A DNA stretch of 64,000 nt. Source: Mastigias papua (taxonomy: Eukaryota; Cnidaria; Scyphozoa; Rhizostomeae; Mastigiidae). Made by a program: the position numbers and the translations under genes. Positions 12,001 through 24,600 of the stretch are shown piece after piece (within the stretch, counting starts at the first letter, position 1; each line of letters starts with the position of its first letter). The notes beneath the pieces are model-generated. The model did no database searches, was not told the DNA's origin, and saw only the letters and a list, made by a program, of their open reading frames with translations. The stretch covers positions 8,392,617-8,456,616 of the forward strand of contig OZ025279.1 of assembly GCA_964019165.1 (NCBI GenBank). The letters run 5' to 3'.

Positions 12001-15000
12001 GTAGTGTATTTAAACTGGAAAAACGCACTAAAAGTAAAGGAGGATCAGAATTCTCCATGTCATAATTGCAGTTGATTACGAGTTAGCTATTTAGAAAACT
12101 CATCCTGGTATAGCTGGCTAACCACTTCTGCTGTAAAGAAATGGGTTTCATGAAACTTCTCATAATGAGGTACCTTGAAGTGTATGATCAAGTTCGTCAC
12201 ATAGAGGTAAATTGCGCAGTGATATGAGTTTTGAACTAAGAGCAGCCATTCTGTAGAAAGAAATCATTGTATTTTGAATGAATACATGGAGGTGATAAAC
12301 CATGGTGCAAATCCGATTCTGTTTTTTGGAAATTTGAAAAAACTATTAAAAATTCCCGTGCATTAGACGCTGGAGAAAATCCAATAGCATAAGACAACTG
12401 AAAAACTTTGTCGGTAGCTCTACCTGTTTTAGTACTTATTCCGTAAATCTACTCGGTCAAGTTTTAATCTTGAAGATCATGTTTAAGTCATTCTAGAGGG
12501 TAAACTTTAGAAACTTTTCTGTCGCGTCCAACCCAACCATAGCAAGTCCTCATATGTTACTATATGAGTATATCTACCTCCCCCAGGTGTAATCAGTGAT
12601 CCGTGTAACTGGGTGTACATTTCCCCATGATTCAAAGCTCTAAATGTCTAAACAAGCTGTGATTTTAAATGGGGGTCCTGCCGGTAAATTACTAATTTCG
12701 ATAAGGTTTCTGTAGGCAATTTGTGCCATATTTTGCAATGTAAGGCACAAATGGAGGGGTTCAGCAAATCTTTGCGTGCTCTGCATATTTGGACTTTCAC
12801 TAGAGCCCCCTCACCAAACATATCGCTCCGCCGCCCATGGACTGAGTATTTACTTTTAGCTTAGCTGGGTTTGGAAGGTATAAACTGTAGAAGTAAAGGG
12901 TATTCGGACATTTATTATCAACTGATGTGATGTCATTTCTGTGAATAAATGCGTGCTTCCAATTCATATTACACCTATTGCTTCTATGAAAGCTTTCAAG
13001 GCATTAAAGGATAACTGCAAGTTGTGGAATGCCTAATGTGGACCCTCGAGCTCCCAAATGTGTAGCTTATCCCTGATTGTCTCATTTAGATAGCTATATG
13101 CTTTACTTTAAATGTCGTACATAAATTTTGAGTCTTGAGATAAGTATACCTGGGCCGGTTTCATTATTTATAAACCACAGCTTTGATTGCAGATGATTTT
13201 TGCTATTGCAGCTTAGCAGTTATATCATAAGACACCATTCCCTTGGCCCCCCCCCCCCCCCGGCTCTATTAGCTAGTTATCGCCAACTATATGTGACTTT
13301 AACTTCTCTCCGCAATACATTGAAGCTGTGAATGGCCAATATTATTTCTTGCAGTTGAAGCATCTACTTCACAAGTCAAAGCAGGTAATGAAGAGTCAGA
13401 AGAAGAAATCACCGAGAGAGAGCAAATGCTAACAGAAGAGAATGGTACAAAGGAGAATGGACACGAAGAAAAAATGGATGAAGATGATGAGAAAGAAAGT
13501 GAAGTTGAAGAAAGAGAAAATGAGAAGGAAGATAAAGGTGTTGAATCTGAGGAAAAAGAAAATGAGCAGGATAATGATAATACAGAATCTGATGAAAAAG
13601 ATGTATCAGAGGATGATAAAAAGGAAATAGTTGAAGGTGAAGAAACATCTGAAAATGATGAGCAGACTGGTGAAAATGAAGCAAATGAAGAGGGTGATGA
13701 GGAAGAAGGAGATGAGGATGAAGGTGAAAATGAGGTACATGCATTCACACGTTGTGATTTTGTTGTGCTCTCGAAGTGTGTTCTTATATTTTTTGCTGAA
13801 GCTGCTCCTCTGTTTACCATGAGGAATTTTCAGAATCATCCTAGTTGCTCTCTGCTCTCTTCTCTCTTATGTAAGACATATTTATTTGAGTTGTCTGTTA
13901 TAATACGTGGAAGATCGGAATCGTTTTAGAGCATACTGAGCGTACACTTTTGTGTGGTACTTAATCCGGGTATAAAGTGTAAGCACTGGCGTGAAGTGTT
14001 GTAGAGCGATCAAGATTGAACGTAGATATAACCAGATGCAGGTGACTTAAGGCGACAGGAGCACTGTTACACCTGATTGGCTACTTGAGTTTGCTAATTG
14101 ATCATTACCCGCACGCTTCATATTTTGATGAGTATCGTGTAAAAGAGTACTGGCACTATATCCTCAATTGTTTCCGTTTTTTCATGCATTATTGAAGCAT
14201 TGGTTTGAGGTGATTTAGCGCAATTTGTCCAACTAATATTATGTTTGATATTGATTGGAAAACTTAAGGCTATTGGTGTTGCATCTTTCCTGTGTCACCT
14301 CTCCACGACTTCTGTTCCTGATTGCTATTGTTGTTCATCATGAACTTCATTTGCTATTGAGTGAGGAAGTACAGATAGCAGTTTGTTGATGACCTCCTAC
14401 ATGATTAGTTGCCTGTTTGATTTGATATTTCTTTCCATATTATTCTTGATTTACTGATGGAATGCTTTAATGTACGAAGTGTATCATGGCTAAGAGTATA
14501 AAGGACCCGTCGTTTTACTTTATTTCCTATAATGCAATGTATAAAGTTATTGTCATAATCTAACAGGAAGAAGTCTCTACGATGCAGCAAGCTTGGGAAA
14601 TTTTAGAACTCTGCAGGATTGTATTCGCCAGGTATTGATCACTCGTGTGGAGCTTGTATTTGTTCAATGTTTTGTTTTTAGTTTCTCATTCTTTTTGCTA
14701 TCGTACTCTTAGGCTCCTTTTGACCTGGAGGGATCTTAATAAACAGGGTCGGAAATATTTCTAGCACCTAATAAAGGGGGTCTTAATAAATGAGCTTGTC
14801 GGGTATATTTCTAAAAGTTAATGACAACTTAATTGTCTATGACGCTTCTGACAAATATCAAAAGAAGAAGTCACATTGTGAAAGAAAAAATTTTTTCCTC
14901 ATGGAAAAAACTTCCACGCACTTTTTCGTTCCTTGAAATTTGAAAGACGGGTGGTCCTAATGAGCTACAGGGACCGGAAAATCCTTGAAAGTAATAAGCG

Positions 15001-17607
15001 TCCCCCGTTTATTAGGAACCTAAGAATACATGATTACAATCGGCAAATGGCCGAGTGGTTTATGGGCTCGTCTGCAAAGCGGAGGTTCGCAAGCCCTATG
15101 ACTTCAGACCGTAGTTCATATGAGTGCTCACTGTCCACCCAGTAGTAAATGGGTCCCAGATGGCAGCACTTGGCGAAGAAAGGAACTGGCCTCCTACTTT
15201 AGTGTATTCTCTAGTGGGTATTTGCCAACGTACGGAACTGTGCATGGGACTAACTTGCACTTCATCCTTAATATATTTCCATTGTGATAGGTCGGGTATG
15301 CTTTTTCCTAGTCAAATGCAACCCACCAGCACGATCTACTGTTCAATGCAGCATATATGATTGCCCTTGACATGTGAAGGCCAGTGATTTGTGATACATG
15401 TTATAGTTTGGTTTTCTTTGTTTAGAATTCCTGGTCTCAAATGGCAGTTTAATTTCAGTCCAATTTGCATTCTTTGTCCTGTTCTCTTTATCTCCTTTTT
15501 CTTTGGCTCTCATTTATGCATCCTTTTCCTTTCACGAAAGTGTTGCTACATTTAGTATGGCATTCATATCATTCTGATGTTAGGTTTCGAGCAAGTTACA
15601 CTTGTTTCTCTGCAAAATAATCAATCCTTTTTCAGTTATTGATGCTTACGTGTTAATTCATACTTCTTCGTAGACATGAAACAAAAGAGCATAAATTGAA
15701 ACAGGCCGAAGCCAACCTGTTGCTAGGAGAAATTGGAATGGAGCAAGGTAATTTGATTTTGTCAATCTTGCAGATTTGTTGTGTTACAGCGTTTGCACTT
15801 TGTTTTGGGTTTATAGTTAATTCAATACAGAGCACTTTTTGAGTTGAACCACATGGCCATCTATCTTTGGCAGTATATAGTGTCCAATTGTACGTACAAC
15901 AGTGGTGTTGTATATTGTGTTATATATCAGAATCATTCTGTTCACGACAGAATTGATAAAAGAGATCTACCGAACATTTTCATGCGTTGCTTTGTTTGTT
16001 TTATATTACAACTGTCGTGCCAACTTTGCTTGTCTTAAAAATTGCCCAGTGAGCATATGAAAGAAGACACGACATACGTACTTTATAGTTTACCTTGCCG
16101 CATGAGCAACATTCGGCTATCAAATCAAAGCCAGCGTGTTTCATGTAGACTGCTGGTTTTCATTCTGTAAAGCTCGTGAATCCTTATGTGGCATGTTTTA
16201 TTAGATCTTCTCTTCATTTGTTTATATTGTATGATAAGAACCTATTTATCATAAGTTGACATATTGCAGTGCTTAACAGCGATGTTGATTTCTGGTCTTA
16301 CACCTATGTTTGGTATAGTAGAAAAATCGGAAAAGCTTGACTTGTACTGCATGAAGTCAGCACGCATGTATCACTGCGACTTCCTCCTCCTAGCCTCTTA
16401 GAAAATCAATTTAATGAGCTCACTACTCATTTCATTCGAAAATTATTTTTCTTTTAGAGCATTATCCTGAAGCTGTCGGCGATTTCATGGAATGCTTGCG
16501 AATCCAAGAACGATACTTAGAGCCAAACGATAGATTGCTGGCTATGACGTATCCTTCTACCTCAAAGTGGTTTGTTGTTAAATTGTACGCAATAGACATC
16601 ATCTTTAGTCAGAGTACAACTCTTGTGTTAGAGAGATTTATCCCTGTGACTGCAAAAGCTTAGTGCTAGTCTGCAAATATGCAAAATGGCTAGAAACCCC
16701 CAGGGTTCAACTGGTTATGCATACCGTATTTATATATTTATTCGATCATAAGTCTCGGCCTATAATCACTTTGGCACGTTTTTCTTCAGTTTTTGATCAA
16801 ATGTGACCTGAACAGTTTCATGAACGATCAGGTTTTAGCATATTTTGTGTCTGTCCTGTCAACAAGGTATTTCTCTGCTTAGTTAGTGGCTACTGCTTAT
16901 ATTCAAGGGAGACCCATTTAATGAGGTCTATAATCGAGGGTGGCAGAATATATGCAGTATTTTAGCGACCACTTGGTCCCTTTTGGATAACATGTTGTCT
17001 TTTTCACTTGCCTGTGTGCGAATATTGTTAGAATATACGAAGATATATGGATACCATTTCTAACTGCTACCTCAAAAACACTTGAGGAAGTACTATAAAA
17101 ATAGTAATAATTTCTTTAAGGTTGTCTTTTCATTGTAGCTAGAGCTAAGTAACGCCAACCATGAACTTAAAATATATGTTAATGTTAAATAAAAGCTAAT
17201 ATACACAGAAAACGTAGAAGCGTATCAAAAGTTACCAATAGACACAAAGATGTTGTACAGTTTTCATACTTCATACTTACAATTTCTTTAACATACTGTT
17301 CACATAATTTACAGTTTTAATGAAAGTCGTGGCGTTTAATACTTCTTTTGAAACTTTTAATGCGTTTTACTCTTTTGTGAAAGATGCCAGTGCATGCCAT
17401 ATTTTAGACCCGAGAAAACGTGCATTGTCAATGCCATAGCCACTTGTGTTAGGTTTGGTGCTGAAATATTTCTGCCGCTACACAGGGTGTAGGGCATAAT
17501 CAAATTGGGGAGGGGAGGGGGAGAGGTTGGCTGAAGAAAATAGCTATTGGCTACAAGTAGTGTCCATCCTTCATTTTTTCATGTAATTTTTGACTTTACA
17601 ACTTGTG

Positions 17608-17648
<41 letters not shown>

Positions 17649-19477
17649 TATATATATAAATAAATAAAACTTACACAGCTACATGAAGTCACCCTTGACT
17701 TGTTGCGATAGATTTTACAATTTAGGTCTGGCATATTCGTTTGATCGACATTACGGCAAAGCCATTGAATACTTCAATAAAGCAGTGGATGTAATTAGAC
17801 TACGGATAGATAGCTTAAAAAAGGATAGCGACGAGTCATCGAAGAGTTCAGAACTCAAAGAGCTTGAGGAACTGCTACCAGAAATGATGGCTAAGGTAGA
17901 GTTTGTTATGTTTGTGTGTGCCCTTGTGCTCATTGTCAGTTTAATAAGGTACCGTAGTGTAAAAAAATTTAAAAGACGTTTGGAATAAAATTTAGCAGTA
18001 TGCTTGTATTTTTTGTAAGGTTGGGAAGATTGCAAGGAAAGTTCAAATACGAACGAGAATTATCTGATCCTTCTTAATATATATCTTTTCAGATAGTGAT
18101 CTTTGTGTGGTCTTAATACGTCTTTTTGTATGTATTTGTGAAACTTTGTATAGCTGGAAATGAAACAGCTAGATATCCCAAGCACCACTATACTAGTTGG
18201 AAGCTTCAGTTCAGCTTGGGTAGATTAATATCTTAAATAGATCTGTTCTTTGAAGCATAAATGTTTCATTTCAAGATCGAAGATGCAGAGTACATGAAAA
18301 AGAGCACAGAAGAAATCGTGCGGTCTGCTGCACTTATAGCAAAGGAAAGTTTAGAGGTATCTTTCAGGCGCAGTTATCTCATTTGATAATGACATTGACA
18401 CGATGTTTTTGGCAAATATTTTGTAATATGACCCTATTTATTAATTAAATAAAGCCTGCCACCTTGATAACCAAGAGGAACTAAATGTAAATTGAAATTC
18501 TATTAGTAGTACTTACTGATTAATCCATGCTTCAACATAGTCCTTTAGCTCTTATTCAAAATGTTATAAAAGCACGCTGACAGTTTGTAGTCTGTTGTAT
18601 TATTTCAAGTCGTGTTGTAGATTAATATTCTGACTCTAAAGCTAGATGGTTTTTCGATAAGGTGATTTGTGCTTTGCTTACAGTCCAGTAGTTTCGATGA
18701 ACCAACAATGGACACAAACAAAGAAGGCGAAACCGAGCAGAAGGTATAACATGGCTCATGCTACTGATGTAGATTTAGCTAAAGCTGCATCTCGTTTATT
18801 ATTTTGTATTGTGAATCTCATTATCTTAGCTAGAACTAGAGTGCTACTTTTGTAGTTGTATAAATATCATACCTATATTCCAATAGAACTCATGCCTGGC
18901 ATTGTTTTACTTTCATAGGTCAACAATATTAGCAGTCTGGTGCGCAAGAAGGTATGTTCTATTTACTTTACAGCCTTCAATCTTGGCTTGAACTTGGCTT
19001 TCCAGTGCGTTAGATTTTTGATCCATCGTATTACCAGTGCACTGTAATCGTATTACCAGTGCATCGTATTATCACTGCAGTGATACAGACCCCTGATATT
19101 GATATGAATTGCCCTATCAAGTTCCACCAATAGAAATTTTCCTCCTAGAATATGCATATTGTAAAGGAAGCTGTTTGCTAAGCTCGTCTGAAGTGTTTGG
19201 TTTTGTAGTAACTGAGCTTGTTAGAGCTCCTTGTATCAATATGCTTTACGTAAATAGATAAGCCACAACGCTTACTACAAGTGCAGTAGGCATTGTGGTT
19301 CATTTAGTTACGCTAGCAAAACCTACTCATCATCTTGTTTTACTAATTGCACATTATGGGTGAGTGACTTATACAAGTGTTACATATTTCTTCTGCCAGA
19401 GGAAGACTGATGATGTAGAAGGTGAAGCTGTTCCCAAGAAGGCCAAAGAAGTCGATCAAGTCGCAGAGGGACAATAA
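6036..19477 (+). CDS. NASP: NASP, histone H3-H4 chaperone (SHNi-TPR protein), 13 exons
   Basis: Nuclear chaperone that binds H3 and H3-H4 and maintains the soluble histone pool. Exons: 6036-6097, 6428-6529, 9953-10033, 11329-11366, 13355-13734, 14567-14631, 15674-15747, 16458-16548, 17712-17895, 18276-18356, 18684-18743, 18919-18951, 19400-19477. They join in one frame to 442 residues. Residues 21-85 form the first TPR (includes [20 protein letters not shown]). Exon 5 (about residues 95-221) is a Glu/Asp-rich insert that interrupts the TPR array, as in the family. Residues 222-359 hold the remaining TPRs ([20 protein letters not shown]), ending in a Glu/Lys helix with ELLPEM. The C-terminus has a bipartite nuclear signal (LVRKKRK and KKAKE). 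The start is the first ATG, in GCCGCC-like context. Donors and acceptors are GT-AG; intron 8 looks U12-type. Confidence 0.93.
8198..8246 (+). repeat. 49-bp direct repeat, copy 1
   Basis: This stretch, beginning ATGGCACTTGGTCTGGAAG, is repeated without mismatch at 9557-9605 in the same orientation. After a two-base difference both copies continue with GTATAG. It may be an end of a short dispersed element. Confidence 0.8.
9557..9605 (+). repeat. 49-bp direct repeat, copy 2
   Basis: Exact second copy of the 8198-8246 sequence, 1359 bp downstream within the same NASP intron. The intervening DNA shows no coding capacity. Confidence 0.8.
10179..10489. mobile_element. MITE-like element with about 21-bp terminal inverted repeats
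   Basis: The left end CCGTAAATCCTCGAATTAGC and the inverse of the right end CCCTAAATCCTCAAATTAGC match at 18 of 20 positions. TA lies outside each end, suggesting a TA target duplication as for Tc1/mariner-like elements. The interior is C-rich with repeated AAGCCCCC/ATAAGCCCCC blocks and has no coding capacity. It sits in NASP intron 3 (10034-11328), which is otherwise unremarkable. Confidence 0.75.
11463..12839. mobile_element. 1.4-kb non-autonomous DNA element with 5-bp target duplication
   Basis: The element starts CATGGGCGGTGG and ends with the inverse, CCGCCGCCCATG. GACTG is duplicated directly outside both ends (11458-11462 and 12840-12844). Beyond the first 9 bp the ends match only partly. 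No transposase-like frame is visible inside. It lies in NASP intron 4 (11367-13354), which also has a poly-C run at about 13244-13261. Confidence 0.65.
15046..15096 (+). repeat. Degenerate tRNA-like segment (SINE remnant)
   Basis: TGGCCGAGTGG (A-box form of tRNA-Leu/Ser) is followed by GGTTCGCAAGCCC (degenerate B box) at the right spacing. No acceptor stem can be formed. About 40 bp downstream lies AGTAGTAAATGGGTCCCAG, which resembles bodies of invertebrate SINEs. It lies in NASP intron 6 (14632-15673). Confidence 0.5.
16549..17711 (+). other. NASP intron 8, candidate U12-type (minor spliceosome) intron
   Basis: The donor reads GTATCCTTCT, matching the U12 donor consensus GTATCCTTT. Upstream of the acceptor, CCCTTGAC at 17692-17699 matches the U12 branch-point consensus TCCTTGAC except at its first base. 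The branch A at 17698 lies 13 nt before the AG end, in the U12 range. There is no polypyrimidine tract; a (TA)n array occupies that region. The intron is required by the reading frame, with phase 2 on both sides. Confidence 0.75.
17610..17669. repeat. (TA)n / (TAAA)n microsatellite
   Basis: An almost pure TA run followed by TAAATAAATAAA, ending 42 bp before NASP exon 9. It has no function I can support. Confidence 0.9.
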
Positions 19478-19705
19478 GAAAACCAACAAACTGCTTGGTA
19501 ATATTTTTTATGCCATTGAAGAGATTATGCGGGCTTTCTTTTTGAATAATTTATTGTATATGCTGTATTTGTTTATTTACTAGAATGCATTTCGCTAAAA
19601 TTGCATTATTTGTTTTTTGTCTTTGCCTTCCAATGGGCAAATTGTGAACTGTGAAGTAAGTTTATACATTGGTATTCTACCCCACCATGGAATGGGCCTG
19701 TTTGA

Positions 19706-19711
19706 AATAAA
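19706..19711 (+). terminator. NASP poly(A) signal
   Basis: AATAAA lies 229 bp after the NASP stop codon. It is the first canonical hexamer in the 3' region and is followed by a GT-containing stretch. Placement is inferred. Confidence 0.6.
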
Positions 19712-20337
19712 ACGAAATGTAACGAGTACTGGGTATATTCTTGTTTTCAATTGGTCATAGTTATGTACTGGTGTTGAAAGGCTTTATTTTTAGCATTGAC
19801 ATGCTGGGATACGTAAGTAAAGTGCCCTATTTTTGTATCCCCTTGCATGAAATCAGAAGTACCTGAGTGAATCTCCGGTGTGAGCTTTACACTGAATGCA
19901 CCTTAGTGAACGTGGTCACGTTTTGTTCTCGACTAATCAGCGGCTTTGTTTACATCAAAGTATTATTAACCAATAAGATGCTTTCATTTTTTCATATTCC
20001 ACTGTATCGGCATTTGAAGTGGACTTGTGTGGAGAAATCACTACTTAAGCCACGGCCAAAGTTGCCACATTTCGTGCAACATTATTTGTGTGAAGTTGCA
20101 AAGTAATTTTTTATATGTGGCCAAACAATGCAGCTTTTCACATGCAACATTTGTCAGCATTAATAAAAAGGGAGCTGGAATCAAGTTATAGATCATGTTT
20201 CTATGGTAACTGCGCGCACTTTTTACGGCTTTTGTTTATCATGGCGTTTATCTTCCATAAGCAGAAGCATAGCAGACTAATGCGTATATCAATGCTGCTA
20301 GAACGTCTGCAGTCATTTATACTCATGTGTAATTTTG

Positions 20338-20520
20338 GCAACTGTTGCAAGACCCCGGCCAAGCAATGTTGACGATTCTCATTAACATCATGGAGCAAGT
20401 GTTGCACGCTCCAACATGAATTGTTGCCAATCGATGCATCATCGGATCTGCAACAAATGTTGCACGAAATGTTGTATCGTTTGGCCGGGGGCTTTTAAAC
20501 TTTTGGCCCAGAAAACAATT
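20338..20520. repeat. Short inverted-repeat (foldback) element
   Basis: GACCCCGGCCAAGCAATGTTG near 20351 is mirrored by the inverse of a segment near 20470-20500 (ATGTTGTATCG, then TTTGGCCGGGGGC). Several TGTTGCACG/AACATG blocks lie between. It looks like a small non-autonomous repeat. I found no clean target duplication. Confidence 0.45.
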
Positions 20521-20689
20521 TACATTCATTTGCAGAGACGAACTTTATACTGCAACCTCGTAAGTACATTTTGCATTGATATCCCGGAGCTCTAAGCCCG
20601 GAAATGAATGGTTCCCAAGATATTCAACGCATTGTTTACCTTGCTTGCAAATAGTTTATTGATAGAAATTGCTCAACAACATAGTTAAG

Positions 20690-20890
20690 TATGTAGCACA
20701 TCTCTTTTTTCCATCCATTTTGTACGATCAACACAAAAAAGATCATCACCAGAGCCAGTGTCGTTTGAAGTGCATTTTGGGCACACGTATTCATGTGCAG
20801 GGGTTTCATATGAAATACTATCCTTTCCTTGTTCAGGGGTGTCAAAGTTGGCTACATGTGATGTGTTATGTACCATGATCCATATTATCA
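20690..20890 (-). pseudogene. Possible PHD-finger-like relic
   Basis: The minus-strand translation contains EYVCPKCTSND, preceded about 30 codons upstream by H-V-x-N-F-D. This resembles the second half of PHD fingers (W-x-H-x-x-C ... Y-x-C-P-x-C). The first half is not in the same frame. PHD fingers occur in some LINE proteins, so a mobile-element origin is possible. Weak evidence. Confidence 0.25.
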
Positions 20891-21698
20891 CTTTAGAAAG
20901 CTCCCTTCCCAAGCTGTTTGCTGGGTTTCCTTAAAGAATAATGTTTTTGCAGGAATTTGTGCTACTGCATTACCTGATTTTGCAAAAAGCACGTGGCGTT
21001 CTAAACATTATGCCAAAGTATTAGCAATTCAGCCAATTAAATTACCATCAAATTATCATTGCAAAGATTAGGTTCATTTGCTACAACTACGGTAAATGAG
21101 CGAAAAGGGTTGCCTACTGCCGAATAGCTGTCCCTGTCAAAATAAGCGCATAATGTAAGTATCAAATTTAAATATGCGCCAGGGGTTCTTATTCGGTAAT
21201 TTATGATATTCAATGCATTAGATATACACTGAAATTGAACAAACTTTAAAAAAATCAAATAAGACATCATACAAGACACATTTGGGATCCTTCAATGCTA
21301 CAATTCATAGAGTTGGGCGACCCATATTACACCAGTAACGGTAAATCTGTATTATTTTATATTTTGTCAGAAATATCGGTCATCCCCAGCTATTGGCTTC
21401 ATTCTTGCGCTCCTCGAAGAGTTCCTCCTTGGCTGGCATTACTGTGAACATGAATATAACATCTACTATGGCTTCCTGTAAAAGAATTGCTGACGTGATC
21501 TAAAATGGCAGCTGTGAACAAACAGGGGAACGTATTACTAACAACTAATAACAACTATGCTATACAATGAACTACATTGCCTCGGTATCAAGTAACATGC
21601 AACCTCTGCGAGGAACCTCAAACTGATATAGGTCATTTTTCATCCAATGGTGAAGAAGCGCCGAATTTAATCAATGAAGGGTAGTAATCTTCTGTAAA

Positions 21699-24600
21699 AT
21701 GCCATTTTATAGTTGGTGCTTTTACTTTTCGCTTTTGCTGCAGATTCTTGGGTTTTTCTTCTTTTTCACGGGCTTTTTACCTTCAAACTCTGTCAGTAAA
21801 TATAAAGAAAGTCCCGTCGGCCATGCATGCAGGAGGGAGAAGATCGATAGTTCAGATCAGCCCAATGTTAACACCAGAGGAAAAAAACTTGTTTTGATGG
21901 TAGTTGATGCCTTACGGGAAGACTTTGTATTTGAGGGAAGCCGCATGCCCTTTCTTCAAAAGCTAATTAATGAGAAGAAAACACTTAGGTAGGTATGGAT
22001 TAAATTTGTTCCACTTTCTATTTATTGTTAGGGGTCAGTCATTTATAGCTCTGGATACCGGGTCGGGTTAGAATTGGGGAGGGTATGAAAACTTTTCCAA
22101 GGACACTTGGAGGGTATGAAACTGTGTGGAGAATTTTTTGAGTGGTTGGAAATCCTCTGAAGAAAAACGCTAATAAAAATCAGCTCAGTGACATAAATAT
22201 GTTTTTTATCAGTATATTTATATGTATTTAGTTGTCACTGTCTCACAGAACAATTTTATGCTGCAGTTTTGCTCTCTTTGAAGTTTTCTATGATATGCTG
22301 TTTCTTTGCAGTACTCTTATTAGCATTCATTGCAGCTGTTTGTTCAAATAAAGTTCCAAGCTTGAGCCAACCTTTTCATGAAAAAATTTCCATGACTTTT
22401 CGAAGGAAATATCATAAAGGACAATATTGCCTCCTGTACGAAGGACTTTTTCGTAGCATTTCCTACCAAGTAATTTGCAGACAAAATTTTCTATAGGCTG
22501 ATATTTTCAAGTAGATTTAGCAATGAAGAAATCTACCTAGAAGTGCTTACAGAAATCTGGCATCAAAACTAAATCTGTAGATAGCAAATGGGGTATGAAA
22601 CTTTGTATGCCTTTTGGGCTACCAGAAATGTTCAAACCCTGAAAGATGTGGCATTAAGTGAAGTGTAGTATTCAAAACATTGTATTGACATACAGGAAAG
22701 TTTTTTCCTTCATGTTAAATATGCTTGTATGCAATTTCTAGTATATATTATATGTAATTATGATTATGTGTTGTATTGTAACCTGCTATCATTTTTCAGT
22801 TTTTTAGCAAAGAGTTACCCACCTACAGTCACATTGCCCAGGATAAAGGTAAAATTGGTTCTTTCCTCCAAGTGCTCTGCAGGCCCTCTTTTCTAACCAA
22901 CTCACTAATTCCTCCGACTTCTTTCTGAACATCTTCTCATCTGAACAAATTCTTCTAATTCTAAGAGCCTGTCCATATGGGATTGCTTCTTTTGTCCAGT
23001 TTGCATCCATCAAGCATCTACTCTTCTGTTCTTCACACTTTTCGCATTCTTTGCATAACCTTATATGCTTTGTATTATCCTCCTTGTTTCTTACTTCACA
23101 GCTTCGACCCTCCTCATATAATAGATTCTCAATATATCATGAAGTGTTAATAGGTAGGTCCCCCTTAGGTAATATCAATTGTGACCCCAATTGTTATGTA
23201 GGTAATTTACGCAGGCCCAATGTCATTTTAAGTTTAGTACTAATGAAGATTTTAATCGAAATGTCTACTTACAGAAAAGTATATTTGTGGTTTATTCTAT
23301 ATATAGTGTATATTTTTATATATCCCCATGTCTGATACATTTATCCATTCATTTAAGTCCATGGTTACTGGCACTGTGCCTGGTTTCATAGATGTTATTA
23401 TCAACTTGGCTTCTGCAGAGCTTAAAGAGGACAATATTATTGTCAAACTTAATCGCATGGGTAAAAAGATAAATTTCTTTGGAGATGACACTTGGCTCAA
23501 GCTATTTCCAAATTGTTTTATGCGACATGATGGAGTTATTTCATTTATAGTTTCAGATTTTAAGGAGGTTGGTCACTTTTTGTATGTGTCTGAATAGCAA
23601 TTACATATAAATATGTTTTGTGGTGTGCTTGACTGATATAATGTAAATCCACAATCTGGCCCCATTGAGAAGACACTCCCCTTTAGTCCCCCCCCCAATG
23701 TTGGTGCTGTTATTTATTGATACACTCCCACCTCAAGCAAGTCCCACTACATATGATGCTGATGATCTTGTTATAGACTGATGGTTACATATTTCAATGT
23801 TCTTTGTATATTATGGTGAAATGAAAAGGAATTTCATGATGATGTCTTTATGTCGCTTCTCTTAGATATATTTATCAACCCCTCTCACATAAAACCCCTT
23901 GCATTAGCTCCCATGTAGAAATATCAAAGATAGGTCATAGTAGGCTCTTTCAAGGACTTGTGGTATATGCAAGTTCCAGATGGTTATGTGGTGTTGTACT
24001 TGAATTCATCATTTGAAAGTATGCTTGCATTGCATAAAGCATTGCTTCATTTTGAATCATTGCACTTTGTCTGTAGTTCTGTAACCAAAGCAGACTATTC
24101 ATTTTGATGAATTTACTGTGTGAAGACATAACTTCTGATTGTTGATCATGTTGACATCAAGTTCATTATCTTGATTATGAAATATGCATTCCCTGTCAGG
24201 TAGATGATAATGTCACTAGACATCTGTCTCATGAGCTTCAAAGCAGTGACTGGGATGTTCTCATTTTGCACTTTCTTGGTTTGGATCATATTGGACACAC
24301 AGCTGGACCACGAAGTCCACTGGTTGGGCCAAAGTTGCTTGAAATGGACCAGGTAGTGCAGCAAATTGCTGAAGCTCTACTCAAAAACAATGCAGACTCT
24401 AATCAGGATAGTTTATTCATTTTGACGAGTGACCACGGTATGAATGATGCTGGTAGCCATGGAGGAGCATCACCATCAGAGATATTTTCTCCTCTTGTTT
24501 TCACAAGTCCTTCCATGATGCTTGGAAATGGTATGAAGCCCTTTGCTAGCTGTTTATTTTACAATGTCCGTTAGGAATTGGCCCTTATGACACCCAATGT

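Larger units (their letters stand above)
19712..21698. other. Intergenic region between NASP and PIGG
   Basis: About 2 kb. It contains a foldback-like repeat near 20338-20520 and a degraded zinc-finger-like frame near 20690-20890 on the minus strand. The final 300 bp should contain the PIGG promoter and 5' UTR, but no recognisable core element was seen. Confidence 0.5.

Noticed and set aside
13299..13820. 173-codon Ser-rich minus-strand frame
   Set aside because: It is the complement of the Glu/Asp-rich NASP exon 5; GAA/GAG codons read as Ser/Leu codons on the other strand.
16717..16975. Possible MITE in NASP intron 8
   Set aside because: The two ends look loosely inverted but match too poorly to support.
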